DNA from: Dryomyza anilis
Lineage: Eukaryota; Arthropoda; Insecta; Diptera; Dryomyzidae
Assembly: GCA_951804985.1 (NCBI GenBank)
Contig: OX638132.1
Location: 86,494,696-86,558,695, forward strand
Reading direction: 5' to 3'
Length of the DNA stretch: 64,000 bases
This document shows, in pieces, positions 12,311 through 22,945 of the stretch. Under the pieces are notes generated by a model, which was not told the DNA's origin, made no database searches, and saw nothing but the letters and a program-made list of their open reading frames with translations. Every line of letters starts with the position of its first letter. Within the stretch, counting starts at the first letter, position 1. A program made the position numbers and the translations under genes.

Positions 12311-13007
12311 TTTTATACCCTACACTAAGAGTGAAAGGGTATATTCAGTTTGGTACGCCGTTTGTAACACCCAGAAGGAAGCATCTCCGATATGGAAAAG
12401 TATATATATTCTTGATCAGCATTACCTCCTGAGTCGATTTAGCGATGTCCGTTTGTCTGTCCGTCTGTCTGTTTGTTGAAATCCCCACTACTTTTAAAAT
12501 TGAAGAGCTAGATAAATTAAACTTATAACTTAGATTACTAATAGACCTACGCTGTATGTGGCGAGATCGGTCCATTGTGATCAATGATCCGACCACTTAT
12601 GTTCAAATACCTCATATAAAATGTACATATAAAGATCAATTTTTATGTATACGTGCTTAGGTAAACTTTTTTGGTCAAATATACATTGACATCATGCTCA
12701 AATACATGATAATAATGTTTTCCGGCGAAAAGACTTGTGGTTCACAAAAAAAAATCAAAATTCGGTACACCTACCCATTTGTAAATATGGGTATCAAATG
12801 AATGGAAATTCTTCAGCGATTGAATGTTTGTAGTTATTTTCAGGATTCGTATACCCTGGTGTCCTATATATCACTTTGAATGGTAACCACACATATGTGT
12901 AGGGTATTTATAGTCGGCTTAGACCGACTATAATTTTGATAATCCTAACTATCATAATTACAGCTACTTTAAAATTTCCCATGTGATCTAACCTTCCGAA
13001 CTGGTTA
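12311..13007 (-). mobile_element. DINE-1/Helentron-like element, subfamily 2, full copy
   Basis: Reads on the minus strand from AACCAGTTCGGAAGGTTA through the GTCGGTCTAAGCCGAC hairpin and ACCCTACACATATG to a short GACA tract, the block CTTTTCCATATCGGAG and a terminal hairpin ACCCTTTCACTCTTAGTG followed by AGGGTATAAAA. Subterminal ACCCTACAC and GTGTAGGGT are inverted. No ORF of note. Confidence 0.7.
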
Positions 13008-13284
13008 ATTTTAGTGTAGCTAAAAAAGTTGCACATATTTAGTATGAATTGTGTTCATGATCAACATACAGCTGGGTTAATTTTTCCCTTTAATGTTGCA
13101 AATAAGTGGAACTCAGGTCACTCAAGTGACCTATGTACGATTTCGAGAATGAGACTGACTGAAAAATTTCCTAAATATTGTGAAATTGCTCATTCTCTCT
13201 TCAAAATTACAAAACTCTTAGCAATTATGTATTTTGAAATTCGATTTCTGTACTGTATTTCTGTTCATATATTTTTTGATTATA

Positions 13285-13420
13285 CGCTCAGAATAAAATC
13301 AATAGTTTTTCTATTAAAATTAGTCAATGTGATAAATTATTATTTTATTATATTTTTATTATAGATAAATACCATTAAATATTATAAAAAAAATATCAAA
13401 TGACATTAAATAATTTTTGT
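13285..13420 (-). mobile_element. Decayed MITE family A copy
   Basis: CGCTCAGAATAAAAT, TTAGTCAATGTGATAAATTA and TACCATTAAATA follow the order of the intact copy at 51251-51469, with many substitutions and no right end. Confidence 0.35.
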
Positions 13421-13601
13421 GGTTATGAAAATATTTATTGTGAAAGAAATAGCAATTCCCAAAATCGATGGTTAAATTCGAATAGTTAAAACCATTATAA
13501 AAAATGATTTTTTTAAGAAATTAGTGATTTTCGTTTTAAATATATCATTGTTGAATTAAATAAACTTATATTTATTGATATTTTTAATACTTTTGATTTT
13601 T

Positions 13602-14143
13602 CCATAATAATTTTGTTATTCAAACTATCAGTTTTTGTTATATTAACAAAAACACATATAAATGAAATTCCTTTTTGCGTATTTTATCAAAAAGAAGTTA
13701 ACAATAATGAAAAGTTTTGGCACAATAATACTCTGTAATAACAACCAAACGGACATTTGTTATGTGAACAAACATATTTTTGTATTTGTTGTATGCACAA
13801 TTGGTTTGTTAACTGAACAAATAGTTTATTATTTTATTTTACGATTTTTTAAAAGAAAAAAACCAGCCCTAGTTGTTTTTCTTTTCTTTTTAAAAATTGT
13901 AAAATAAACAAATAGACCATTTGTTCAGTTAACAAACCAATTGTGCAAACAACAAATACAAAAATGTGTTTGTTCACATAACAAATGTCCGTTTGTTTGT
14001 TATTACAGAGTATTATTGTGCCAAAACCTTTCATTATTGTTAACTTCTTTTTGATAAAATACGCAAAAAGGAATTTGTATCATTTATATGTGTTTTTGTT
14101 AATATAACAAAAACTGATAGTTTGAATAACAAAATTATTATGG
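13602..14143. mobile_element. Near-perfect 542-bp foldback (long palindrome)
   Basis: The left arm starts CCATAATAATTTTGTTATTC and the right arm ends with its complement. The arms (about 13602-13862 and 13876-14143) match over almost their whole length around a 13-nt loop near CCAGCCCTAGTTG. Inner landmarks such as AACAAACGGACATTTGTTATG-type and GGTTTGTTAACTGAACAAAT-type words appear in both orientations, so two inverted open frames of about 60-80 codons mirror each other; these are a by-product of the palindrome. Arms this similar imply recent origin or gene conversion. Confidence 0.8.
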
Positions 14144-14644
14144 AAATATATTATGGAAATATAATAAAAGTTATATTAACAAACCAATTGTATATACAAC
14201 AAATACAAAATACTTTGATTATTTTTTGAAATGTTAGTATTTCAACTATTTTATTAAAGTATTCGAAAGAATAAATTTCAGTTTATTATAACAGGTAAAT
14301 AAAAACCAGAAAGATAAAATAAACTTTATATTCGGTGTGTTTTTTTGGTAGGAGTCTTACTATGTTAATTTTATATATCTGCATTCATAATAAGGAGAAC
14401 GTATTATTTTTGATATTATTTTTTACAGTGCAAGACACTGAATGTCATGCTTATAAAATATACAGATTTTGATTTTCAAATGGGGCACCACGTCTGTAAA
14501 CTAAACAATAGTTTGGCAAACCAAATAAATTGGTTTATCGAATAAAAAAAGTTATTTCAATGAAATTTATTAATATAACACGCCAAAAAAAGCAATGGTA
14601 AATATTTGTAAATGTAACAAATATTTTTTGTTAAACGTATATTA
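14144..14644. other. Gene-free AT-rich stretch with fragments of the neighbouring foldback
   Basis: TTAACAAACCAATTGTATA at about 14174 repeats words from the foldback arms, so part of a second copy may be present. No gene seen. Confidence 0.35.
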
Positions 14645-15347
14645 AACCAGTTGGGAAGGTTAGATCACATGGGAAATTTTAATGTAGGATTTAGTATGAT
14701 AGTTAGGATTATCAAAATATAGTCGGTCTAAGCCGACTATAAATACCCTACACATATGTGTGGTTACCATTAAAAGTGGAATATAGGTCACCAGGGTATA
14801 CGAATCCTGAAAATAACTACAAACTTTCAATCGCTGAAGAATTTCCATTAATTTGATACCCATATTTAAAAATGGGTAGGTATACTGAATTTCACGTTTT
14901 TTTTTTGGAACCACAAGTCGTTTCGCCGGAAACCATTATTTTCATGCATTTGAGCATTAGTCAATATATATTTGACCAAAAAAAGTTTTCCTAAGCACTT
15001 ATACAGTAAAATTGATCTGTAGATATACATTTTATATGAGGTATTTGAACATAAGTGGTCGGTTCTCAGGTCACAATAGACCGATCATGCCAATTTTCTT
15101 GTTCAGACAGCTTAGATATATAAGTAATCTAAATCTAAAGTTTCATTGCTCTATCTCTTCTATTTTTTTGGTAATCGTGATTTCAACAGACAGACGGACA
15201 GACGGACAGACGGACATCGCTAAATCGACTCAGGAGGTCATGCTGATCAAGAATATATATACTTTTCCATACCAGAGATGCTTCCTTATGGGTGTTACAA
15301 ACGGCGCACCAAACTGAATATACCCTTTCACTTTTAGTGTATAAAAA
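14645..15347 (+). mobile_element. DINE-1/Helentron-like element, subfamily 2, full copy
   Basis: AACCAGTTGGGAAGGTTAGA at the start; perfect hairpin TATAGTCGG/CCGACTATA at 14718-14741; ACCCTACACATATGTGTGG; then a (GACG)n-like tract (about 15189-15217) and CATACCAGAGATGCTTCC near the end, closing with TATACCC...TTAGTGTATAAAA. Matches 12311-13007 in opposite orientation. Confidence 0.7.
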
Positions 15348-16426
15348 TGTTTTGCTACATTAGCGTAGATTTTTGTTAATATCATCATATGGATTTATAG
15401 TGTGTATGTAATGGTTAAATTAACAATTCAACTGTTGCAGTGGATGCAAGAAATCTAATTAAAAATTTGTCGTAACAACTACAATCCTTGGTGTGCGCAA
15501 TTAAAAAACATTTTTTCTTTTCTTTTATATGATTTTTACCAATATTTTTTTCTGAGTGCATTTAAGGCATTGTCGCCTCTTAATGTCTTCAACGACAGTT
15601 TGTGCTGTTGTCAGTCTGTTGCGCTGTCTGCCGCTGGCAGCTACAATTGAATTCAAAGCGTTTTTATAGAATATAATAATTCACTTTTAATTTTTTTTCT
15701 CCTCACCTTTTTTTTGAAACGCCAGCAAATCGCACCGCACAACGTGGTGCACACTTTTTACCCTTACAATATTAAAAAATATAAAAAAACACACACAAAT
15801 CCTTAAAGGACACAATTGTGCACAAAGCATCACTCTGCCAAGTACGTATCCCCCAAAGGAAACAGCAAGATTCGCGCCAGAACTGCATGCACAGCACAGC
15901 CATTTCCGATGGACGGAGGAATACGTATTGTGGGTGCTGGACCTGTACTCGGCAAGGCGTTGCGGCGACTTCATCGTCAAATATGAGTACAAGCGCTCTG
16001 AATTAGGTTGTGGTGCGTCGTAGAGTGGTATGTGGAGTGGTATGTGGTATGAAGAACGCAAGTGGTGGTGCTTTTGCTCTTCCTGCTGTTTTTGGCACTG
16101 CGTAAGATTTAATATCTAAGCGACTCGCATTCATTTAAATTAATAAAGATTTTTTGATGTTGAAAGAATTTTGCGATGAATTTTGAAATTTGCAAATGAC
16201 AGAAAAGACGTGTAATGAACTGGCAAGAAATACGGAAAGGTCTATTTGTTCATTTTATGAGAAATACTTACTTTAATACTGAATATAAAATGGACAATAG
16301 TATTACCAATATTTTGGTATTCGTGGTAATCGAGTGCGCAATAAAATGAAATAGTAGGATGTATAGATCTAAATATTTCATTTCATATTTCAAAGATATG
16401 TTTTTAATAATTTACAACTTAAATGT
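15348..16426. other. Gene-free by firm evidence; holds one exon-like open frame at 15799-16023
   Basis: On the plus strand one frame is open from about 15799 to the TAG at 16021. In its second half (from about 15895) third positions are mostly G or C, as in Metap1 and unlike the local DNA, and it reads RWTEEYVLWVLDLYSARRC then GDFIVKYEYKRSEL. It has no start codon and no convincing splice sites. All frames here have few stops because the tract is GC-richer, and the minus strand also shows a 124-codon frame. It may be an exon of an unseen gene or a gene remnant. Not recognised. Confidence 0.3.
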
Positions 16427-16769
16427 AAAGGGTTTTTTAACAGGGACGCTACAAAAGTAGAGCGACAGGGACAGCAAACGACGCCATATTTCTTGCCGCT
16501 CTTTTGACACTTCTCTTCAGTAAGGTTTGCCATTTCATGATGGAAAGATATACGAATTCGAATTTCGGTAGTAAATTTTTATAATTTCGACTCGTTGTTA
16601 GCTCATATATCTTTTCATCATTAAATGGCAAACCTTAATGAAGAGAAATGTCAAAAAAGCGGCGAGAAATATGGCGTCGTTTGCTGTCCCTGTCGCTCTA
16701 CTTTTGTAGCGTCCTTGTTGAAAAACCCTTGAAAAAAACTTTTATAGCGCTCTTATTGAAAAACCCTTT
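16427..16769. mobile_element. Foldback MITE with AAAGGGTTTTT termini, copy a
   Basis: Long inverted arms: GACGCTACAAAAGTAGAGCG and GCAAACGACGCCATATTTCT on the left return as their complements on the right, joined by a central piece containing GAATTCGAATTTCGG. The right end carries an extra doubled terminus (AGCGCTCTTATTGAAAAACC). The same element lies at 48735-49081 in opposite orientation, where the doubled terminus is on the left. An internal 60-codon frame is a palindrome artefact. Confidence 0.8.
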
Positions 16770-17664
16770 ACTTTATTAAAAAATAGGGGCAAAAAAGTAA
16801 AACAAAAAACACTTATAGAAATTGACCGTATTAATGTGGAAATATTAAAATAAGGAGTATTTACATTTTTTTGAATGCAAACATTTTATCATACATTTTG
16901 GAGAAGAATGAAAAATTTATTAGTTGAAATCGAAGTATTTTCAAACTTTGGACTAACATATAGAAATGTTTCAAATCCTTATGAATTTCATAAACGCAAA
17001 GCAATTTATTAGTAACATTTAGAAAGTAATTCATATCAGTTACAATTTATATTATATTATTTATATAACATTAAAAATATATTTTTAACATCATCCCAGA
17101 GATTTTTAAAACCATGAAAAGATAAATTAATCAGTTCAAAAAATATAAAAAGAAAAGTACGAAATTACCAATGGGAATTTTGACATGTGAATTTTCAAAC
17201 TTAGGAACCGAAGTCAGTATTGTTTTCCTTCTTTTTATATTTTGATCCATTGATAGAGATCGTGATTAAGTTAACTATAACTTAATTATACTTAATAATT
17301 ATTAAGTAGAAATATTTGGTATAAATGTATGAAATTAGAATGAAAATAGGAATTTTTGACACGTGATTTCACAAAATCTGGCACCAATTCTAAAATGATT
17401 TTTGACTTTTTTTTTGGTATTTGCCACATTAATGGAAATAAGGAATTAGTTAATGATATTGTTGAATATTGCCAGGTTTGTACAATATGAAATATTATTA
17501 CACTAATCAACACGATTTGGACATCCCATAAATAAATTCTATATAATTCACTGATGCTATTACATAACGTTTTTGTGAAAATTTCAAAAGTATTTCTAGG
17601 ATGTTCTCACCCACTACTTAGAATAAAAAACATATAGTTCTCTGGAAAAATAGTTTATCAAAAT
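16770..17664. other. Gene-free AT-rich stretch
   Basis: Two segments share GGGAATTTTGACATGTGA/AGGAATTTTTGACACGTGA wording (near 17173 and 17349), suggesting an old duplication. Nothing else recognised. Confidence 0.35.
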
Positions 17665-17957
17665 ATAATAATAATAGTTTGGCGCTACAGTCCTGTATAG
17701 AACTTCGGCCAAGCTCTCTCACCATTTTGAGCTGTGTGTGTTATATTTGTACTCAAAGTGGTGAGACCTTCAGTTTATTGCCGAATCCGAACGACGGGTG
17801 AGTGCTTTTCATAGGCAATGTTTTACTCTCGCAGGTTTGCCATTTACTGCCGAGGGGTAGAAAATGTTTCTATGAAAATATGTTGTTAGTCCCAGTCCAG
17901 GCTTGAATCGGGGACCTTTCGACTCGCAGTCCAACGCACTGAGCTACCGCGGCTACC
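17665..17957 (-). mobile_element. tRNA-derived SINE (family 2), copy a
   Basis: On the minus strand the head reads GGTAGCCGCGGTAGCTCAGT (A box TAGCTCAGTGCG) and then a B-box-like CCCCGATTCAAGCC, followed by an unrelated body containing GGCAAACCTGCGAG and a tail of ATT repeats. No clear target duplication. The second copy is at 60692-61015. Confidence 0.8.
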
Positions 17958-18100
17958 AATTTGGGTTAATTTACAAAATTAATGAAATTATAGTATTTTT
18001 ATATTTTCTGTTTAGGATTTCTGTGTAGTTATAATATAAAACACAAAACAATTAGAATTAAATAAATAAATTTAAAATGAAAATAGAAATATTACACCAC

Positions 18101-18265
18101 ACTCAGAAAAAATACCATTAATTCCTATTAAAATTGGTCAATAGGACAAGTATGGATTTAATAGTATACAAAAACTAAATATTTTCACATAAACTCAGAA
18201 ATACTGTAATAGTATTTTGGAGTATTTTATGGTATTTACCAATTAAAATAATAATTGACTATAAG
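18101..18265 (+). mobile_element. MITE family A, truncated copy
   Basis: Starts CACTCAGAAAAAATACC and keeps AAATTGGTCAATAGGACA and GTATTTTATGGTATTTACC, then loses homology before the right terminal repeat. Confidence 0.6.
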
Positions 18266-19070
18266 TCATTTCGGCATTTTATAATAATGAAAGTGATGAA
18301 AAACATTTTTCGAACAAAAAATTAAACAAACTGACATAGTGAAAACTAAGCCCACCTTTAAATTTGTACTGAAATTCTGGAATTATATATTACTTACTTA
18401 AAAATGTTGTAACATAAACGATTAATGCAAATTTTGTATCAATTAGAAATATGTTATCTGCATGTTCATCTAATGGCTCACTTTTTTTTTTGTAATTTCA
18501 TTTTTTTATGAATTTATACAAAGAATGAATTCACAAACAAAAGGAAGATAGAAAATAAAATAAACCATATTCTTTTTAATTAAAATAAAACATGTAACAA
18601 GTCAAGATTTTTTAAAAACGTTAACATTAAATGTTGTGATTTAAAATGTTAATATTAAAAAAATCAATTTAAAAAATGTTATTTCAAAACATTTGGTACC
18701 TACCACAAAACTGTATTTAGATTTTCTTTGTGTTGAATACAGTGATTATTTTGCATTTATAAAAATCGCTGCGGATGCATTCACGATTTTTGCCGCAGGA
18801 TAAAAATTAAAATTCGCAGAGTCCAGCCAGCACGCAATACAGAACAAAGAACCTTTCGCGGCAAGGTCCGCATATATTTCGCGAATCGCGAGGTCGTGTC
18901 TTAGTAGCCAATTTGTAATCTACGATTATGTAGATTGGCAAGAGTGCGGCGGCGGCAACAACAAATGAAAGACAACAATGAAGCGGCAACGAAATTGCAA
19001 CAAAATACGCGAGATGCAAAACAGCACGACAAAATTCCTCAAGATCCCGGCGATGCACAATGCGCGATGC
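18266..19070. other. Gene-free stretch leading into a GC-richer block
   Basis: AT-rich to 18770, then a GC-richer block (18780-19070) with CGCGAATCGCGAGG and (GGC)n-type words. No frame looks coding. Likely upstream regulatory DNA of the promoter candidate that follows. Confidence 0.35.
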
Positions 19071-19076
19071 CCGTTT

Positions 19077-19120
19077 TATAAATATTTTCGGTTTCTAGTA
19101 TTTCGAAAGATCAGCAGCGG
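19077..19120 (+). promoter_or_regulatory. Candidate TATA/initiator core promoter
   Basis: TATAAATA at 19077 and an initiator-like ATCAGCAG with the A at 19113, 36 bp downstream, slightly wider than the usual spacing. A consensus donor (TAC|GTAAGT) sits at 19379, so a non-coding first exon of about 19113-19378 would fit. That exon would contain a 27-codon upstream ORF from 19208. No downstream coding exon of such a gene was found in the window. Confidence 0.3.
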
Positions 19121-19380
19121 TTGACAATTTGGTTGTACGACTAGGGAATTTGATTATTTGTTATTTTTTTTTTATTTATTGTTTAAACATTTTCGATTGT
19201 TACAAAAATGCAGCCGAAAAATCCACAAATAATTTATTTTAATTCACTTGTCTGCGCTTTTGAATTTATTTGTATAAATCGAATCGAATAACTGCAGCGT
19301 GAATGCGTTAAGTCGTGCAAGTAGCACTGATTCCGCGTGTCAACTTCTGTTAATAATAGATGCGTCGCGGTCAAATACGT

Positions 19381-20810
19381 AAGTAGCAGCAGCAAAAATA
19401 AAAAAAACAGGCGACAATAAATCGTTCACAACTGATAACGCGTTCTCACTATCACCGATGTTGATGGGATTTTTATTTTAATATTATTATTGTATTATTT
19501 AGATCGTTTTCTTATCGGCACAATTCAAATGTCAGTTACATTCTTTTCCAACACTCTGTGTTTCAAAATGGTATTCGACGCGTCTTCTTCCGGTTCCGCT
19601 TTAGCCATCCGCCACGTTTGGCAGTTCAAACTCAACTGAATCGTGTGGCAGCAGCCATTCGGCAATCACAATGATTCTGAACATTTTTTATCAGCATCCA
19701 GTGTTGCCGTTTCTTCTGTTCTAAAAGGAGACTATGTTGCTGTTCTACGGGCTCCTGTTGTGAGTTGCTTATCAGTTTTTTTTTTTTACAAAAAAAATAG
19801 AAATCATAAAATTCAATTAATAAAAAAATTATATATATTTTTAACATTTTATTTTAATTTTAACTTATATAGTCATATTATTTTTTTTTATAATTTGATT
19901 TGTCCTATTTAAAAAATGTGTAATAATTTCCAAAATAATAAAAAAAAAACAAAAATAATATTTTATAATAAAAATTTATTAAATTTGCTGCTTAAATAAC
20001 ATCATAAATGTTCCATGAAATGAACGGCCCATCAGTGAAGTTGTTCTATATAAAACAAACATCAGTGAATATTATCATTTTCTTGTAGTTTTTTTTAATA
20101 CACTTTAATTTATTTAATTTATTTTATTTAATATTTGACTATTTTCCTAACCAATTAGAAAACACATTAATATTATTGTTTCAATTAGAAATTTTATATT
20201 TGTTTGCTACGGCAACACTGTCAGCAACGCTTTTGTCGAATGCTTAGGGTTTACATTCTATTTAGTGCGGAGTAGATCTACTCCTTTTAGTTGTCTTTTG
20301 AATATTCTACTTAATTTTCGACATCGATTTTTCTATTTGTTTTCAATATTAGATTAACCCGCATTTGCGATGATGTTACAAAGTCATGTGTAACAATTAT
20401 AATTTCATCGTAACTAATGTAGCTAAATGTTTTAAATAAATAAAATAAAATTTCAATTCAATCCTCTGGCCCACTTGTCTCAAAGTGTAACAAAATTTAA
20501 AAACGTGAAAATGTCAAAAAATTATTAATTGATGAATAAGAAAAATAAAATTATTGTATAGTCATCGGAAAATAATATATTATAGTGCATATGATAGTTT
20601 TCGATCTCTATTATTTTTAATTTTAGTAGATTTTTACAATTTTATTTATTATATAAAGTTTTAAAGTGTTTTCTCGGTTTTTACCGCATTTTAACACCAC
20701 ATCCTAGCATAACAACCATGCAGCCAATAGAAAAACAAATGACAAAAATGTCTTAATTTGTAAGTCAAATTAGTTTTATCACATATTTCGAAAAACAAAA
20801 AACAATCACA
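19381..20810. other. Gene-free stretch
   Basis: GC-richer to 19760, then AT-rich. CAGTGTTGCC at 19699 and GGCAACACTG at 20211 are inverted copies of a word resembling fly promoter motif 1. No coding region identified between them. Confidence 0.35.
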
Positions 20811-21598
20811 AAAATAAAATCAAACTCAAGTATTACAATCAATCGAATATTATGCTACACACAAACAAATTTCACCAAGAACCAGAATTCATCATATTGA
20901 ATTTGAAATCGTATTTTTGAAATGTTTTTCATTTTCAATATATTACGTTTTATTATATTTAAATGATAATAATGCGAAGACTTCATTTCATCATATTAAT
21001 GAAAAAGTGTACATCATATTGATGAATTTTGTTCATCAAACCATATTAATTAAAATATCATACATATTAAAAGAATTATAAATACATAAATGTCTAAATA
21101 GAGACAAATTTTTGTTTGAAATTTGACGCTATATGTATATAATATTGAATGTGAAAAAAACACGATTTTAGTTCAATGAATGAAATCATCAATATGATTA
21201 ATACTGATTGTTGGTGTTTTTTTTTGTGTGTATAAAGTTTTGCAATGGGAAGTGTCTATGTGTGATGTGTGATTTTATAAAAGTTAATATCTATTTCGAC
21301 ATTTAAATAAAATAAAATAACTAAAATCCATTTTTGTTTTAATAAATTATTGGAATATGTATTTCGACTATACGATAAAATTAATAATACGTATCATTTA
21401 ATATTTATAGGTCTTGTTTATTCTAATTAAAAAAAGTACATTATAAAATCTATAGTACCATAACACATATTTTATTAACAGTTTGAATATTATTGATTTA
21501 TGAGTACGAATCCTATTACCCAATTTTAATCGATTAAATAATTGTTTTGGTATTTAAATACTATAATTTTACCATGTCTTTCTTCTGGGTGCAGTTTT
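20811..21598. mobile_element. MITE family B copy split by a foldback
   Basis: Left part (about 20811-20855) matches 5450-5500 (CAAGTATTACAATCAAT against CAAGTACTACAATCAAT). The right part (21233-21598) matches about 5520-5886 and ends CTTTCTTCTGGGTG. Between them lies the palindromic element 20856-21232. The left end of this copy is not resolved. Confidence 0.6.
20856..21232. mobile_element. Foldback MITE with TACACACAAA termini (family C2), copy a
   Basis: Ends TACACACAAAC and TTTTTGTGTGTATA are inverted. Inside, GAATTCATCATATTGAATTT and its near-complement, and ATTTTTGAAATGTTTTTCAT, pair across the element. A longer relative is at 32671-33146. Inserted in a family B copy, with TA at both borders. 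Confidence 0.7.
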
Positions 21599-22117
21599 AC
21601 ATTATGTAATATTATTTGATATTAAATTTATTCATTTATGTACTTATTAATTTATTAGTAGGTTGGGCCGGTCAGTAGGCTAGGCCACCGCTATTTTTTT
21701 GTTTTTTTACACTGGCGATCTTAAAGTTTTAATGGTTCATCTCAAGTAACATTGCACTCCAACTTTTCGCGAAACTTTGGCCTGTTGCTTATAACTCATG
21801 CAGAAGAATACTGAAATGTACTCAAAAAAGTTTTTCGTTGACTTTTTCAAGTGATGATTAGGTGGGCATTAAAATGTCGTTAACGAATTCCTTTTTATAA
21901 TGTAAACAAGTTTTCTATCAAAATTTGATGCAAAAAAAAATATGTAGAATTTTTCTCAAAATTTGATAAAAACGTAGGTTGACTCACTCAAGGTACGTAG
22001 GTTGGGCCTTTTTCGACGACAATATGTTTAAATAGCTCTAATAGTAAATGACAGTAAAGATAGTTGGCAGTATGTTAGAAGATCTGTAAGGGACAAGGTG
22101 TGCGCTGATGACATGAA
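21599..22117. other. Gene-free stretch
   Basis: Contains GTAGGTTGGGCC twice (near 21658 and 22005). No gene or element boundary recognised. Confidence 0.35.
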
Positions 22118-22445
22118 AATAATTTCGAAAAAGACGAAAAATAATTAAAGAGTGTACAAAGAGTTATTAATTATAAAAATAAAATAATATTGAAAATAAT
22201 TAAAATATATTATTTATAATATAAAATATATATTTTTTAAACTTTTTTTACAAAATCAAATCCGTATTTTCAATCTTTTTCAGCATTAATTTTAATCCTT
22301 TAGGATTACATGCAAAATAATACAACATGTATTACAATGTAATGCATAGAGGTATTTTTTAATCTTTTAGGATTATTACAATTTAATCTTTTTTTGGTCG
22401 AGACATATATACAATCCAAAAAAGTTTAAAAAATAACCCAATATT
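22118..22445 (+). repeat. Dispersed repeat G, plus orientation
   Basis: TTTCGAAAAAGACGAAAAAT, ATCCGTATTTTCAATCTTTT and CATTACATTGTAATAC-type words here reappear as complements at 26962-27245. No ORF and no clear ends. Confidence 0.55.
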
Positions 22446-22499
22446 TTTAACCGTGCATAAAATGTCATAATACAAAACTATGTCCAAACTACGGACCTT

Positions 22500-22945
22500 T
22501 CCCCTATAATAATTTATTATTTTTTTACTGATTTATTTTTATTTATTGATTTGTTGGTTAAGGTATTAATTTATTTAATTGTTTATTTATCAATTAGTTT
22601 ATTATTATTTTTTATTTATTTATTTCTTGACTTATTAATCATTGTTTTTTTTTTAATTTATTGACTTGTTGATTTCTTTGTTTTTTGTTTAATTATTGAT
22701 TTACTTATACATATGTACATATTTATTAATTGATTTATTTATTAGTAAATTAATTTAATGATTTTCTGAGTATACTGATTGATTTATTTTTTGATTTATT
22801 GACGGTTTTCTTAATGTTTTTATTTACTTTATTTAAATATTGATTTTTTTATTTGTTTACTGATTTTTGGTATATTGGTATATGCTTTTTTACTTTGATT
22901 TATTAATTTAATTATTTCTTGAGTGATTTATGGATTTATTGATTT
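22500..22945. repeat. Degenerate TTGATTTATT-type simple repeat
   Basis: About 450 bp of loosely periodic TTATTGATTTATT words with no fixed unit, ending GATTGATGTATTGCAGG. Looks like an old expanded microsatellite. Confidence 0.6.

Noticed and set aside
13662..14034. Two homologous small proteins in opposite orientation
   Set aside because: They mirror each other because of the palindrome, and their composition is AT-driven.
15687..16061. 124-codon minus-strand open frame
   Set aside because: Starts on a non-ATG-supported context, has no domain, and lies opposite a plus frame with better third-position bias. Probably open by chance in GC-richer DNA.
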